In this document: in pieces, positions 27,428 through 36,877 of the stretch
How the letters are laid out: every line of letters begins with the position of its first letter
Numbering within the stretch: position 1 is the first letter of the stretch
Assembly (NCBI GenBank): GCA_029561455.1
Contig: JAKQIY010000013.1
Span: 248,001 to 312,000, forward strand
Length of the DNA: 64,000 nt
Origin: a bacterium
GTDB taxonomy: Bacteria; Zhuqueibacterota; Zhuqueibacteria; Residuimicrobiales; Krinioviventaceae
Direction: 5' to 3'
The notes under the pieces: model-generated
What the model was told of the DNA's origin: nothing
The model's input: only the letters and a program-made list of their open reading frames with translations
The model's database searches: none
Translations under genes and position numbers: made by a program

Positions 27428-28969
27428 ATGGACAGAAGAAACTTTATAAAAACAGGGGGCGCCGTCGCCCTGGCTGCCGGTCTGGGCTCTACAACTGCAA
27501 AAGGGTTTGTTCCGGACCATGTGTGGGATAAATATGATTTTGGTTCAGGCCCGGCGGTTAAGAATCGCCTGAACCAGGGCCCGTTTCCAACGTACCCGCC
27601 GGAACAAGTCGTGCCGGGCAGCGATGTGGTGATGATGACGACGCCGTCAAAGCAAGTGGTTCCAAACTTTGGTATGGGACTGATTACATATATGTGCGAT
27701 GAAGTCGGCCCACCGAAAAAAGAAGGGGAGAGCCTGGCGCAATCCCTGGAAAATTTAGCCAAAATGACCATCGGCAGTAAAATGTATATCCGGCTGGACT
27801 GGAAAGACTTGCAGAAAAATCCGGGGAAACTGGAATTATGCGAGCATTGGCGACTCGTTCTGGAAATGGCGCAAAAATATAACAAACGGATTGGTTTTCG
27901 CGTGCAGTTACAGAACCCGGAAATTCCCGGTCACGCCGTACCGGATTTTGTGGCTGATAAAGTCCCGTTTGTTAAATTAGGAACGACCGATCAAATCGGA
28001 CTACGCGGCAAAGTGCAATATATCCCGCGTTATGACCACCCGGCATTTATGTCGGCTTTACAAGAGTTTGACGCCATGCTGGCAGATATGTACAATGGCC
28101 ATCCCCTGATAGAATATATGGATACCTATATGTACGGTTTCTGGGGAGAAGGCCATACCTGGCCGTTTGACGGCAATCCGTTCCCGGATTATATAACGGC
28201 AGAACAAACTTTTACAGAAATTTTTGAAATGCAGTTGCAAAACTGGTCTAAAGTGCCTTTAACCACCAATACTCAACCAGATTACAGCCGGGTGGGCAAT
28301 TCCGAATTATTGGACCGGACTATACGTTCACACAACTGGTTGCGCACCGACACCATTTATATTGAAAACACACAGATTGAAGCCTTGAGCAACCGCCCGC
28401 CCTGGATCGGCGCTACCATTGAATGCGGAATTTCCGACGGGGCATCGGAAACGAGCGGAATGCGGGATGGGATCACCAGGAGTGACGGGATTATCTATCA
28501 TGCCAGGGATGTCGGCGCGAATTATTTTTCACTGTGGAACTGGCACAGAATATTGGCGGATCGTATTTTGAATTATTACCGGCAATTCCCCGGCGCTATC
28601 GACGAGTTGGATCGCTGCATCGGCTACCGGGTGCGCCCCTCCTGGATTTGGCATTTCGAGAAAGATGAACACCCCGGCCTGGTGTTAGGCCTGGTCAATG
28701 ACGGCATCGCCGGTGTGCCCGGTGTATTATATATTACCGTATTCAGCGACGACGGCAAGGTAAACGTGTGCGGCGGCCTGGATTCCGGCTATCCATTGCC
28801 GGGCAAGGTAAGGCAAGCGCAAGTTATTTTACCGAAAGGGACCGAGTGGAAAGGATTAAAAGTTAAGGCTGAGATCGAGGTCAAGGGTGTACGTTACCCG
28901 GTGCGCTGGGCCTGTCATCAGCAGACCAACCCGGACGGCTCGTTGACGCTGCAACCGAATTTGAGATAG
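27428..28969 (+). CDS. Tat-exported TIM-barrel-like protein, family not recognised
   Basis: The N-terminus is a twin-arginine signal (MDRRNFIKTGGAVALAAG), so the protein is exported folded, often with a cofactor. Residues ~80-400 contain alternating strands and helices with FGMGLITYMCDEVG, KMYIRLDWKDL, RIGFRVQLQNP and YMYGFWGEGHTWPF, and they resemble the barrel of glycosidase-like proteins (GH42/DUF4832 sort). Residues ~405-510 form a beta-rich C-terminal domain. Acidic candidates sit in the GFWGEGH segment. I cannot assign a substrate. It sits between the GH36-like gene and three other glycan-related exported proteins. Confidence 0.6.
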   Translation: MDRRNFIKTGGAVALAAGLGSTTAKGFVPDHVWDKYDFGSGPAVKNRLNQGPFPTYPPEQVVPGSDVVMMTTPSKQVVPNFGMGLITYMCDEVGPPKKEGESLAQSLENLAKMTIGSKMYIRLDWKDLQKNPGKLELCEHWRLVLEMAQKYNKRIGFRVQLQNPEIPGHAVPDFVADKVPFVKLGTTDQIGLRGKVQYIPRYDHPAFMSALQEFDAMLADMYNGHPLIEYMDTYMYGFWGEGHTWPFDGNPFPDYITAEQTFTEIFEMQLQNWSKVPLTTNTQPDYSRVGNSELLDRTIRSHNWLRTDTIYIENTQIEALSNRPPWIGATIECGISDGASETSGMRDGITRSDGIIYHARDVGANYFSLWNWHRILADRILNYYRQFPGAIDELDRCIGYRVRPSWIWHFEKDEHPGLVLGLVNDGIAGVPGVLYITVFSDDGKVNVCGGLDSGYPLPGKVRQAQVILPKGTEWKGLKVKAEIEVKGVRYPVRWACHQQTNPDGSLTLQPNLR

Positions 28970-29025
28970 GCATCAAAAAACTCGACCAAAAATTCAAATC
29001 ATAAAAATTTAAACAGGCGGTTACC

Positions 29026-31035
29026 ATGAAAAGAATTATTATTACTACATATTTTTTGTTCCTGCTGACCATTATTTTGCAGTGTGCGAAACCGACGCAA
29101 ACACAACCCCCCTCAACACAAAACTGGACCCATTTTGTCCGCACCGGCGGGCACGGGCTAAGTTTAGAGCGTGTCGATAAAATCATTGAAAGCGCTACCA
29201 GCACCCATTTGTACGGCATCGAGGTGGACAATGATATTCCCGGCCGTTATGAAAGCTTTTTAAATCCGGAAGAGAAATTACAGGCGATCAAGGCGGTTGC
29301 GGACAAGGCGCACGCGGTGGGAAATTATGCTTATGTTTATATCGCCGGGTTGGAATGTATAACTGCGAACGCCGATAAAAGCGAGCATTCCTTTTTTAAA
29401 GATCATCCCGACTGGGTGCAACGCGATATAACCGGTCGCCCGGCCATTTTTGGCGGCGGCGATGCTTTCTGGATCGATAAAGGCGATGAAGATGTGTGGA
29501 TCAGTCCCTTTGCGACGGAATGGCGAAAAAAATATATGGAAAGAGTCCGGCAGATTGCAGCTACCGGGATCGATGGCGTATATGTGGACATTCCCTATTG
29601 GATGACTCATTTTGACGGCTGGGAGAACACCTGGGCCAGTTTTGATGATTATACCGTGGCCGCCTTTAAAGAACAGACCGGCCTGGATGCTAAAAAGGAT
29701 TTAAAATTGGGAGATTTCAATGATGTAAATTTCAGAAAATGGGTCGATTTTCGTATCGGGGTATTGACGAATTTTATGCAGGAAATTGATCAAAATGTCA
29801 AAGCCGGTAATCCCAAATGCATGACCATTGCAGAAATTTATCCCGGCATCGAGGAAGATGCTGTGCGCGTTGGCGCAGATGTGTATGATATGTACCGGGT
29901 CGTCGATGTTATTGCTCATGAGTACAGCGCCGGCGGTTATACTGCGGCTGCCCGTGAACCCCTGGCCTGGTTTAATTATATGACCGGCATGTATTCTTTC
30001 CGGGCTTTTGCGGAAGGCAAGGCCTCGTGGATGCTGAGTTATTCCTGGGATGAAGAGAAGAATATCGTTCCCGGTGAAGCGATGAAGAATATGGCGTTAT
30101 CACATCTCATGGCCGGCGTCAATACCTGGGATGCGCAGGGGCATGTCATGTCCGGTTCCAATGATTTTGAGACCCGCAAAGTGATATACAAATGGATTGG
30201 TGAGCATGAAAATACTTTTTATTTGCCGAGAAATCCTGTAAATCCGGTTGGCGTTTATTTTTCTCCGCAAACCCGGAATTACTTTGCTGAAGATTTTATC
30301 GCTTCATATCGCGGCTTTATGAATTTACTGCTGCAATCCCACCTGGAATTTCAGATTGTCACCCCGCGGACATTGGCAAATTTCCAGGGCGCCGGGCTGA
30401 TCCTGCCGGATGTCAAATGCCTGGGCGCGCAGGAGGTCGATTTACTGGGTAAATTGTATGCCGCCGGAAAATTTTTGTATGTAACCGGTGAAACCGGCAA
30501 GTACGACCTGGAACGAAATCCTGTACCGGAAAATCCTGTTTTAAAACTCCTGGGCATTCAGGACGGTGGCCTTGTTCAGGCCGGAGATAAATTTCTGGTT
30601 TTGCCCGATTGTCCCGGAAAACAATATGTACAAGTAACTAACAAGGAGTTTGATGTAAGCGCGCGGACGGGTCAAACAGAAGGCGCTGAATTTTTAGCAT
30701 TATTGGATGCTTTTCAAAGTGAATTAGGCATGATGTCTGATTTAAAGCAAAGCGTTACAATTCAGGCTTCTCCCTATATCTCCACACAGACCGCCCTGGT
30801 AGATAACAAAATGCACATATTTATTGCCAATTTTAAGGGCCTGAAAGGCAATGAAAATGCGGTACAACTCCCGGAAACGAATGTAAAAATAACCTTCCCG
30901 GCCAAACAGGGCGCAAAAATATTTGTTTTACCGTTTTTAGGCCAGGTTGAGGAATTGTCGGGCGAATGGAACAATGGCCAATTGACTTGTATCATTCCGG
31001 AAATTCAAAAAGGCATGGTCGTCTGGTGTGAATAA
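29026..31035 (+). CDS. lipoprotein, hypothetical glycosyl hydrolase with GATase-like domain
   Basis: The lipobox is IILQCAKP (Cys ~23). Residues ~40-370 form a TIM barrel of the 'hypothetical glycosyl hydrolase' type, with YAYVYIAGLE, GIDGVYVDIPYW and IAEIYPGIEEDA; the VYVDI and IAEIY strands carry acidic residues in likely catalytic positions. Residues ~400-530 form a class-I GATase-like/beta-galactosidase-trimerisation-like domain (GLILPDVKCLGAQEVDLL, GKFLYVTGETG). A C-terminal beta domain follows. It resembles the protein at 33555 in domain order. A terminator hairpin follows within 50 bp. Confidence 0.65.
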   Translation: MKRIIITTYFLFLLTIILQCAKPTQTQPPSTQNWTHFVRTGGHGLSLERVDKIIESATSTHLYGIEVDNDIPGRYESFLNPEEKLQAIKAVADKAHAVGNYAYVYIAGLECITANADKSEHSFFKDHPDWVQRDITGRPAIFGGGDAFWIDKGDEDVWISPFATEWRKKYMERVRQIAATGIDGVYVDIPYWMTHFDGWENTWASFDDYTVAAFKEQTGLDAKKDLKLGDFNDVNFRKWVDFRIGVLTNFMQEIDQNVKAGNPKCMTIAEIYPGIEEDAVRVGADVYDMYRVVDVIAHEYSAGGYTAAAREPLAWFNYMTGMYSFRAFAEGKASWMLSYSWDEEKNIVPGEAMKNMALSHLMAGVNTWDAQGHVMSGSNDFETRKVIYKWIGEHENTFYLPRNPVNPVGVYFSPQTRNYFAEDFIASYRGFMNLLLQSHLEFQIVTPRTLANFQGAGLILPDVKCLGAQEVDLLGKLYAAGKFLYVTGETGKYDLERNPVPENPVLKLLGIQDGGLVQAGDKFLVLPDCPGKQYVQVTNKEFDVSARTGQTEGAEFLALLDAFQSELGMMSDLKQSVTIQASPYISTQTALVDNKMHIFIANFKGLKGNENAVQLPETNVKITFPAKQGAKIFVLPFLGQVEELSGEWNNGQLTCIIPEIQKGMVVWCE

Positions 31036-31045
31036 TTTTATATGC

Positions 31046-31077
31046 GGATGCCCGGTATTGACCGGGCTCCTGTTTTT
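31046..31077 (+). terminator. Rho-independent terminator
   Basis: GCCCGGT (31050-31056) pairs with ACCGGGC (31061-31067) around an ATTG loop; GGA/TCC extends the stem past a bulged T, and TTTTTT follows at 31073-31078. It separates the two neighbouring exported-protein genes, at least partly. Confidence 0.7.
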
Positions 31078-31147
31078 TATAAAGAATAACAATCCATCCA
31101 TTGGATTCAATTTAGAATTCCAGGTTGTATATGAGGTTTAAGCAATT

Positions 31148-33493
31148 ATGAAAATTTTACAGCAATTCACTTTTTTACTAATTTTATTACCGGGAATTAT
31201 ACACCCGGCCTGGTCTGCGGGTTTTGAAAATCCTCGCCTAGCCCTGGTCATCAGCGAAAGCAGTTTCCAGCAGCGTTGGGGGGTGACGCAAATGTCCGCG
31301 CACGGCTGGGCCGCTGTTGCCAATCTTGCCGGCATCCCTTACGATTGCCTGTTTTTAGAACAATTTGCCGGTGACGTTGATCTGTCCAGATACCAGTTGC
31401 TTGTCCTGGGCCAATGTACGTACGTTGCGGACAGCCTGTACAACGGTATTCTGTCTTCACTCAAAGGTTATCTTGATAAAGGTGGTCATCTGATCATTGA
31501 CGGGCCGCTGGCAATCAATAATGAAAAAGCGGCTGAACGAACTCACGCCGAGCTGGATGAATTACTGGGCATTGAATATACCGGTTTTCATGGCGATGCG
31601 GATTTTCGTATTAAAGTAGCGAACAACAGACATTATATAACCCGGATGTTTGAACAAAAACAGTTTATCACCCAGCCGCTGGTGAATGGCTTGAACATCC
31701 TGGCATTTAAGGCTCTTTCTGATACTTTGCTCATTTCTACCAATGAAAAACAAGCGTATCCTTTTCTGATTGTCCGGGATAACGGTGTAAATCGCATTAC
31801 CCTGGTCAACGATTTTAGCACCTGGGCGGGCGCAGCGTCATTCTTTAGAAATAACCAGCCGCAGGTGTTTTATGCGAACCAATTGTTTAATGTGCTCATT
31901 CGCGCGGTGCATTGGTCATTATATGGGGATATAGCGACGCCCTTTCCGGCGCCCTGTGTGTCCAATGCCAATATGACCGCGATTATTCGTCTGGATGCGG
32001 ACGCCAGCGGCAACCTGGATGCGCAGATTAAAACCATCAATTACCTGGTTGATATTGCGCAAGAGAGCGGCGTCGTGCCTCTTTATGCCTGGTTATCCAG
32101 CCAAGCGACCAAAGCCGGCTGGCCGGATTTGGCCCCGCTGGGTAAAAAGATCGAGGATATTGGTGGGCAAATAGGGACGCATAGTAAATATCATCGCATC
32201 GACCGGGAAATGACGGAAGAACGCTGGCAGGCGGAACTTGACGGCTCTATCGAGGAAATCGAATTTAATACGAGTGATTATGAGTATCCCATTGGTAAAG
32301 TTGAATTTTTTATCAATCCGGGCAATACGATTCACATGGATGATTACGGACAGATTGCCAAACGCTTTTCTTTTTACATGACACATGGTTTTGAACAGGA
32401 TATGCCGCTGGGGTTCGGCAACCTTACCTGGTACACCGGCGCTAATAAAAACCTGGTGGTGCTGGAGGATGTGCCTTCCCCGGATTATCAATGGTTTTAT
32501 GATTCTTCCTGGAGTTATACAACCTCCCAGATTGCCGCTTATGAGGAAGCAGTATTCGACCATATATATAACAATATCGGGCGGGGCGTTATTTTTAATG
32601 AAATGTGGCATGATTATTCCATCACCTCGCAGCCGCAAAAAGACAAAAAACGCATTATGAATACCAACAATCTGCCGTTCTATGATGCGATTAAAAACAA
32701 ATTTGCTACCCACTCAGTTTATTGTCCGGACCCGGTGGACCTGGGTAACAAGCTGCGGGCAATGGCGCAGTGGAATTATTCATGGTCGGTCAAAGAAAAC
32801 CAGGTAGAACTGGTATTAGACCTGTCGGATGTGCTGTTAGATACGGTTGCCCACTATACGGGCGGCATGGGAATCAGCATGGAAAACACACCCCTGTTTA
32901 TCCGGTCTGTAAAGATAAACGGCAAGTCGCATTATGCCTATAATGACCGGCTTATTATTTTACCAAATCTGCTGAAAGGGAAAAATACCATTACCGTGGA
33001 ACTGAGGGATTGCCCATCCCCAGAGAACCACCTCACTTTTATTTCCAAACGAATGCCCCTGATTGTCAAGAACGGGGCGGATTTAGAAACAACCATCCTG
33101 ACCAGGAGCCGGGCGAAATTCGAATATGCGATCCATGAACCCTGCGTACTGCTCAATGCGGATGAACAGGAGTGGAACCGCAAAGGGGATGGAGTGCTCA
33201 GGGCCAGCGTCTTTTCCGACCGCCGAGTCATCCTGCGAAAGTTGGCAAATCGCGATTTTATGATCACCGCCTGTAATGTGGGTGTAGTGGAATGCAAAGA
33301 GAGTAATGCAAATATGCAATTGATCCTGAATAATAAGGATGGTATAAAATCCACTTTTTGCTTTTATGATATTGAAAAACCCAGCGCCGTTCTTTTTGGG
33401 AATGAAAAGCTTGATATTGTAACAAAGGGAGATGAATTTCAGGTATCGCTGCCAAAATTTAACGGTAAAGCGGAACTGGTGATTAAATATTAA
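31148..33493 (+). CDS. exported GATase-like plus NodB/polysaccharide-deacetylase-like protein
   Basis: The 781-residue protein has a signal peptide (to about PAWSA). Residues ~30-260 form a GATase/ThuA-like Rossmann domain (YQLLVLGQCTYV, GGHLIIDGPLA). Residues ~275-520 resemble a NodB-type deacetylase: IIRLDADAS would be motif 1 (usually TFDD), and GTHSKYH near residue 340 supplies the H-x3-H metal pair. A beta-rich C-terminal region follows. The reaction would be removal of acetyl groups from an amino-sugar glycan, but motif 1 is LDAD instead of FDD, so activity is uncertain. Confidence 0.65.
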   Translation: MKILQQFTFLLILLPGIIHPAWSAGFENPRLALVISESSFQQRWGVTQMSAHGWAAVANLAGIPYDCLFLEQFAGDVDLSRYQLLVLGQCTYVADSLYNGILSSLKGYLDKGGHLIIDGPLAINNEKAAERTHAELDELLGIEYTGFHGDADFRIKVANNRHYITRMFEQKQFITQPLVNGLNILAFKALSDTLLISTNEKQAYPFLIVRDNGVNRITLVNDFSTWAGAASFFRNNQPQVFYANQLFNVLIRAVHWSLYGDIATPFPAPCVSNANMTAIIRLDADASGNLDAQIKTINYLVDIAQESGVVPLYAWLSSQATKAGWPDLAPLGKKIEDIGGQIGTHSKYHRIDREMTEERWQAELDGSIEEIEFNTSDYEYPIGKVEFFINPGNTIHMDDYGQIAKRFSFYMTHGFEQDMPLGFGNLTWYTGANKNLVVLEDVPSPDYQWFYDSSWSYTTSQIAAYEEAVFDHIYNNIGRGVIFNEMWHDYSITSQPQKDKKRIMNTNNLPFYDAIKNKFATHSVYCPDPVDLGNKLRAMAQWNYSWSVKENQVELVLDLSDVLLDTVAHYTGGMGISMENTPLFIRSVKINGKSHYAYNDRLIILPNLLKGKNTITVELRDCPSPENHLTFISKRMPLIVKNGADLETTILTRSRAKFEYAIHEPCVLLNADEQEWNRKGDGVLRASVFSDRRVILRKLANRDFMITACNVGVVECKESNANMQLILNNKDGIKSTFCFYDIEKPSAVLFGNEKLDIVTKGDEFQVSLPKFNGKAELVIKY

Positions 33494-33554
33494 AAGACAC
33501 GACAAGAGTCTAAAATGATATTACCTGTTTTATTAAATACCCAAGGAGTGTAAA

Positions 33555-35732
33555 ATGGCTCAATTTAAAAAAATGTTCGCTGGAGTATTATTGTTTTTTA
33601 CTGTGATGATGCTGTCATTATGCGTCAAATCGAATCAAACACAGGTTTGGAAACCGTTAGCGGATTGGGGGCACTGGCGATTAGGGCAAAAAGCCGATTT
33701 GGAGTTTTTGCAAAAGAATCACTTTACCGTTACCTTTGGCAGCGGCGCGCCCTCGGTCGAGGATGTAACACGCGAGGAATTTGATAAAAAAATTGCCGAG
33801 GCCAAAGAGTTTAATAAAAGTTATCATGACCAGGGTTACATTGTTCTCCGTTATTTATCTACATCTTTGAATGGGACCTCGGAATCGAACAAGGATATTC
33901 CGACCAAAGAACAAATCAAGATGTTGAAATTCTATAATGAAAATTGGAATGATTTCCAGGATTATATCGGCCCCAAACCCGAACAAGACCCGACTACGTG
34001 GATTACAGTCTATCCTGATGGAACATTTCCATTTTATCGTTATGCGCCTTACGGCAAGGAAACAGGATCGGGATTTGAGACTTGGGGCTGTCCTAATAAT
34101 CCTTATTACAACCGTATGATGGAAGGGCGCATCCGGGCGCAGGCGGAAACCGGCATCGACGGCTCTTATGTGGATTGGACCCAGATTGCCGGAGGGACCT
34201 GTTATTGTTCTTATTGTCAGGAGGCGTTTGTCAAGTACCTGAAAGACACTCTTCCAATAGCCGCGGCGCAAGCAAAATATAATGTTGCCGATTACCAATC
34301 CGTTAAACCCCCGCAAAAACGCGGCGAGCCGTTTTGGATGGAGTGGCTGAAATTCCGCGGTTATTCGGTGGCGGAATTTCACAAACGGTTGCGCACTGCG
34401 GCGCGACAGGCGAATCCGAATTTTATGATCGCCGGCAATGTGTTCGGCGGTTTCGGATATGGACCTATAGCCTGTGACGCCGCCGGCAATATGGAGTACC
34501 TGGGAAAAGAGGGCTATGATGATTTTATCTATTCCGAAATGCAAGAATTCTTGGACAGCGCTCCGCGCAAAAATGAAGAAGGCGTGAAAATTACCAACAG
34601 TCCCGCGCTGAAATTCCTGAGCGCCGCCTCGCATGGCAAACCGGTTATTATTTACGCCACCGAAATCACGCCGCCCATTTTCCCTGATCCGACTGAGAAA
34701 TGCCTCAGCGCTATGGCGCAGATCAATATTGCCGAAGCGGTTGCAAATCATACCATTTTCCGGGAAAAGCGGGAAACGCCTCCCGGCGCCACGGCAGTAT
34801 ACCAGTTTCTGGCGGAAAATGAAACAAACCTGGTCGGCGCGCAGCTTACTGGAAATATTGCCGTTGTTGCCTCGCTCAATCAATACCTGGCCGGTGAATT
34901 AAGTTTTGCATTCAGCGCCTCCCGTGTATTGGCAGATAGAGGGATTGCGCATGTCATGATTATTGAAGATGATTTGCTAACTGCAAAAATAAACGATTTT
35001 GACTTGATCGTTTTACCCTATTTGCCGCTACTAAGTCTGCAAAAACAAGCCGCCCTGCAGAAATATGTTGAAAACGGCGGGCGGGTATTGATTCTGGGTG
35101 AATGCGGACAAAAGGACGAGAATAATGTCGCTCAGCAGGAAAATCTTTTAGCTAAAATGCTGGGCGTGGAAAAATATCCTGATACCGTAATTGAAAAAGC
35201 AATACAAAAAGGTCAGGTAAGCTTTATGCCTTTGCCCATACCGGAATCCAGGTTTTTAATTGCCATGAAATCCAAAGGCGAGTATACAACCTTTGGGCCG
35301 ACAATGGCCGACCTTTTTGCCGACATCCCGGAAGGTTATACCCGCAACCGGATAGATCCACAACTTCGCGCCGCTCTCGAAGCGCTGGCCGATAAAATTA
35401 TATCTGTATTTGACGGCAAGTTAACATGCCTTCCGGAAAAATCCCCTTATGTTGAAATGACCACTATGGTCAATAAAGATATGAGCAAAATGCTGGTACA
35501 TTTTGTCAATTATGATGTAACATTGGATGGCACGATTACACCGGCTACCGATGTAGCGGTAAATCTCCTGGCGCCCAAAGGAAAACACATTAAACAAATT
35601 CAATACAGCGGCGAACTAGCTGCTTTGAACCAGGTACAATACAACGTAATATCGGAGCAGCCGCAACAATTGGTAATGTTTGAACTCGATAACCTAAATG
35701 TATATGGCCTTGCGGTGGTATCTTTAGAATAA
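33555..35732 (+). CDS. lipoprotein, glycosyl-hydrolase-like barrel with GATase-like domain
   Basis: AAGGAG precedes the ATG. A lipobox-like MLSLCVKS places the lipid-modified Cys near residue 24. Residues ~35-400 form a TIM-barrel-like domain with IVLRYLSTS, TGIDGSYVDWTQI and FMIAGNVFGGF. A CYCSYC cluster near residue 215 is unusual and could bind metal. Residues ~425-560 form a GATase-like/beta-galactosidase-trimerisation-like domain (DLIVLPYLPLLSLQKQ, GGRVLILGECGQ). The domain order is that of the 29026 gene. A strong bidirectional terminator follows the stop. Confidence 0.65.
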   Translation: MAQFKKMFAGVLLFFTVMMLSLCVKSNQTQVWKPLADWGHWRLGQKADLEFLQKNHFTVTFGSGAPSVEDVTREEFDKKIAEAKEFNKSYHDQGYIVLRYLSTSLNGTSESNKDIPTKEQIKMLKFYNENWNDFQDYIGPKPEQDPTTWITVYPDGTFPFYRYAPYGKETGSGFETWGCPNNPYYNRMMEGRIRAQAETGIDGSYVDWTQIAGGTCYCSYCQEAFVKYLKDTLPIAAAQAKYNVADYQSVKPPQKRGEPFWMEWLKFRGYSVAEFHKRLRTAARQANPNFMIAGNVFGGFGYGPIACDAAGNMEYLGKEGYDDFIYSEMQEFLDSAPRKNEEGVKITNSPALKFLSAASHGKPVIIYATEITPPIFPDPTEKCLSAMAQINIAEAVANHTIFREKRETPPGATAVYQFLAENETNLVGAQLTGNIAVVASLNQYLAGELSFAFSASRVLADRGIAHVMIIEDDLLTAKINDFDLIVLPYLPLLSLQKQAALQKYVENGGRVLILGECGQKDENNVAQQENLLAKMLGVEKYPDTVIEKAIQKGQVSFMPLPIPESRFLIAMKSKGEYTTFGPTMADLFADIPEGYTRNRIDPQLRAALEALADKIISVFDGKLTCLPEKSPYVEMTTMVNKDMSKMLVHFVNYDVTLDGTITPATDVAVNLLAPKGKHIKQIQYSGELAALNQVQYNVISEQPQQLVMFELDNLNVYGLAVVSLE

Positions 35733-35764
35733 TGATGTAAATCGTCTTGACATTTAACAATACC

Positions 35765-35803
35765 TGGGATTGTTTAAAATGACCCGTTTTTTAAACAATC
35801 CCA
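35765..35803. terminator. bidirectional Rho-independent terminator
   Basis: TGGGATTGTTTAAAA (35765-35779) pairs with TTTTAAACAATCCCA (35789-35803) around a short loop with T residues. A and T runs on both sides of the stem let it serve the convergent + strand lipoprotein gene and the minus-strand LacI operon. Confidence 0.88.
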
Positions 35804-35833
35804 ATTACATATCGCCATGGTTTAGCATAATGC

Positions 35834-36838
35834 TTACGCCGATTCCCGCTTGATCAGTTTCACATCGAGTAATTTATGCAAGGGCGGTTTTTGTTTACCG
35901 TTGATCAGGTTCAGCAGAGATTGAGAAGCCGTTTTCCCCAGTTCATATATCGGCTGCCGGATGGTCGTTAGCGCGGGCTTGATATATTCAGCGATTTCTA
36001 TATCGTCAAAACCCATTACTGCAATGTCGTTGGGCACTCGCAGCCCTTCTTGCCGAAGACGTTCGATGACGCCTATAGCCATTGAATCGTCGGCGCAAAA
36101 AATTGCCGTCGGCCTTTTAGAGCAGTTCAGAATTTTTTGTGCTTCCTGAAAGGCTTTTTCTTTATTAAAATCGCCATACACAATCCAGTTTTCATTATAT
36201 TCCAGGCCCAGTTCTTTAATCGTATCCAGGTAGCCCTTTAGGCGATCTTTAGCGTTGGTTTCATCTATACTGCCGGCCACAAAGGCAATGTCCCGGTGAC
36301 CTGAATCGTACAAGTATTTAATGGCCATTGTCGCGCCTTCGACATTGCGGGAATCGACAAAATTAAGTTTTTTAGAAAATTTTTTATAATTCACCAGTAC
36401 AAATGGGAAATCCGATTCCGCCAGGGCATTTATATTCGGGTCGTCCAGTTTGGCTTTGACCAGGATCATACCGTCAAAAAGTTTGCTTTTGGCAAGATTG
36501 ATATATTCCATACTCCGATCCGGCCGGGGTTCTATGGGGCATAACATAATACGATAGTTATTCTGCAAAGCTATATCAGTTATGCCGCTTAGAATTTGCG
36601 CAATATAGTTATCCAGAAACATGTGTTGTATTTTGGGGATGATAACGCCAATGATCATCGTCCTTTTGCTGGAGAGACTTCTGGCGATTAAATTGGGTTG
36701 ATAGCCCATCTCGTCGATGATTGCATTTATTCGCTCTGCTGTCTTTGGTGAAACCGGTCCCTTACCGCTCAGTACCCTGGACACGGTCATTTTTGAGACA
36801 TTTGCTCTATTGGCAATATCGGAAATGGTTGTTTTCAT
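35834..36838 (-). CDS. LacI-family transcriptional regulator
   Basis: The 334-residue protein has the LacI DNA-binding domain at residues 1-60 (TISDIANRANVSKMTVSRVL and GYQPNLIARSL in the hinge) and a periplasmic-binding-protein-like sensor domain after it (IIGVIIPKIQHMFLD, IAVMGFDDIEIAEYIKPALT). It is the last gene of the operon GH2-MFS-ROK-lacI and most likely controls it by binding the two TGTTAACG-type operators at 42014-42040. The inducer is probably the sugar released by the GH2 enzyme. Confidence 0.93.
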   Translation of the reverse strand: MKTTISDIANRANVSKMTVSRVLSGKGPVSPKTAERINAIIDEMGYQPNLIARSLSSKRTMIIGVIIPKIQHMFLDNYIAQILSGITDIALQNNYRIMLCPIEPRPDRSMEYINLAKSKLFDGMILVKAKLDDPNINALAESDFPFVLVNYKKFSKKLNFVDSRNVEGATMAIKYLYDSGHRDIAFVAGSIDETNAKDRLKGYLDTIKELGLEYNENWIVYGDFNKEKAFQEAQKILNCSKRPTAIFCADDSMAIGVIERLRQEGLRVPNDIAVMGFDDIEIAEYIKPALTTIRQPIYELGKTASQSLLNLINGKQKPPLHKLLDVKLIKRESA

Positions 36839-36877
36839 TAATACACTTACCTGTCAATGAAATGGTGGTTCAAGTAT

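Noticed and set aside
33855-34883. A 342-codon minus-strand ORF.
   Set aside because: It lies wholly antisense to the 33555 lipoprotein gene, is rich in Arg/Ile as shadows are, and has no domain.
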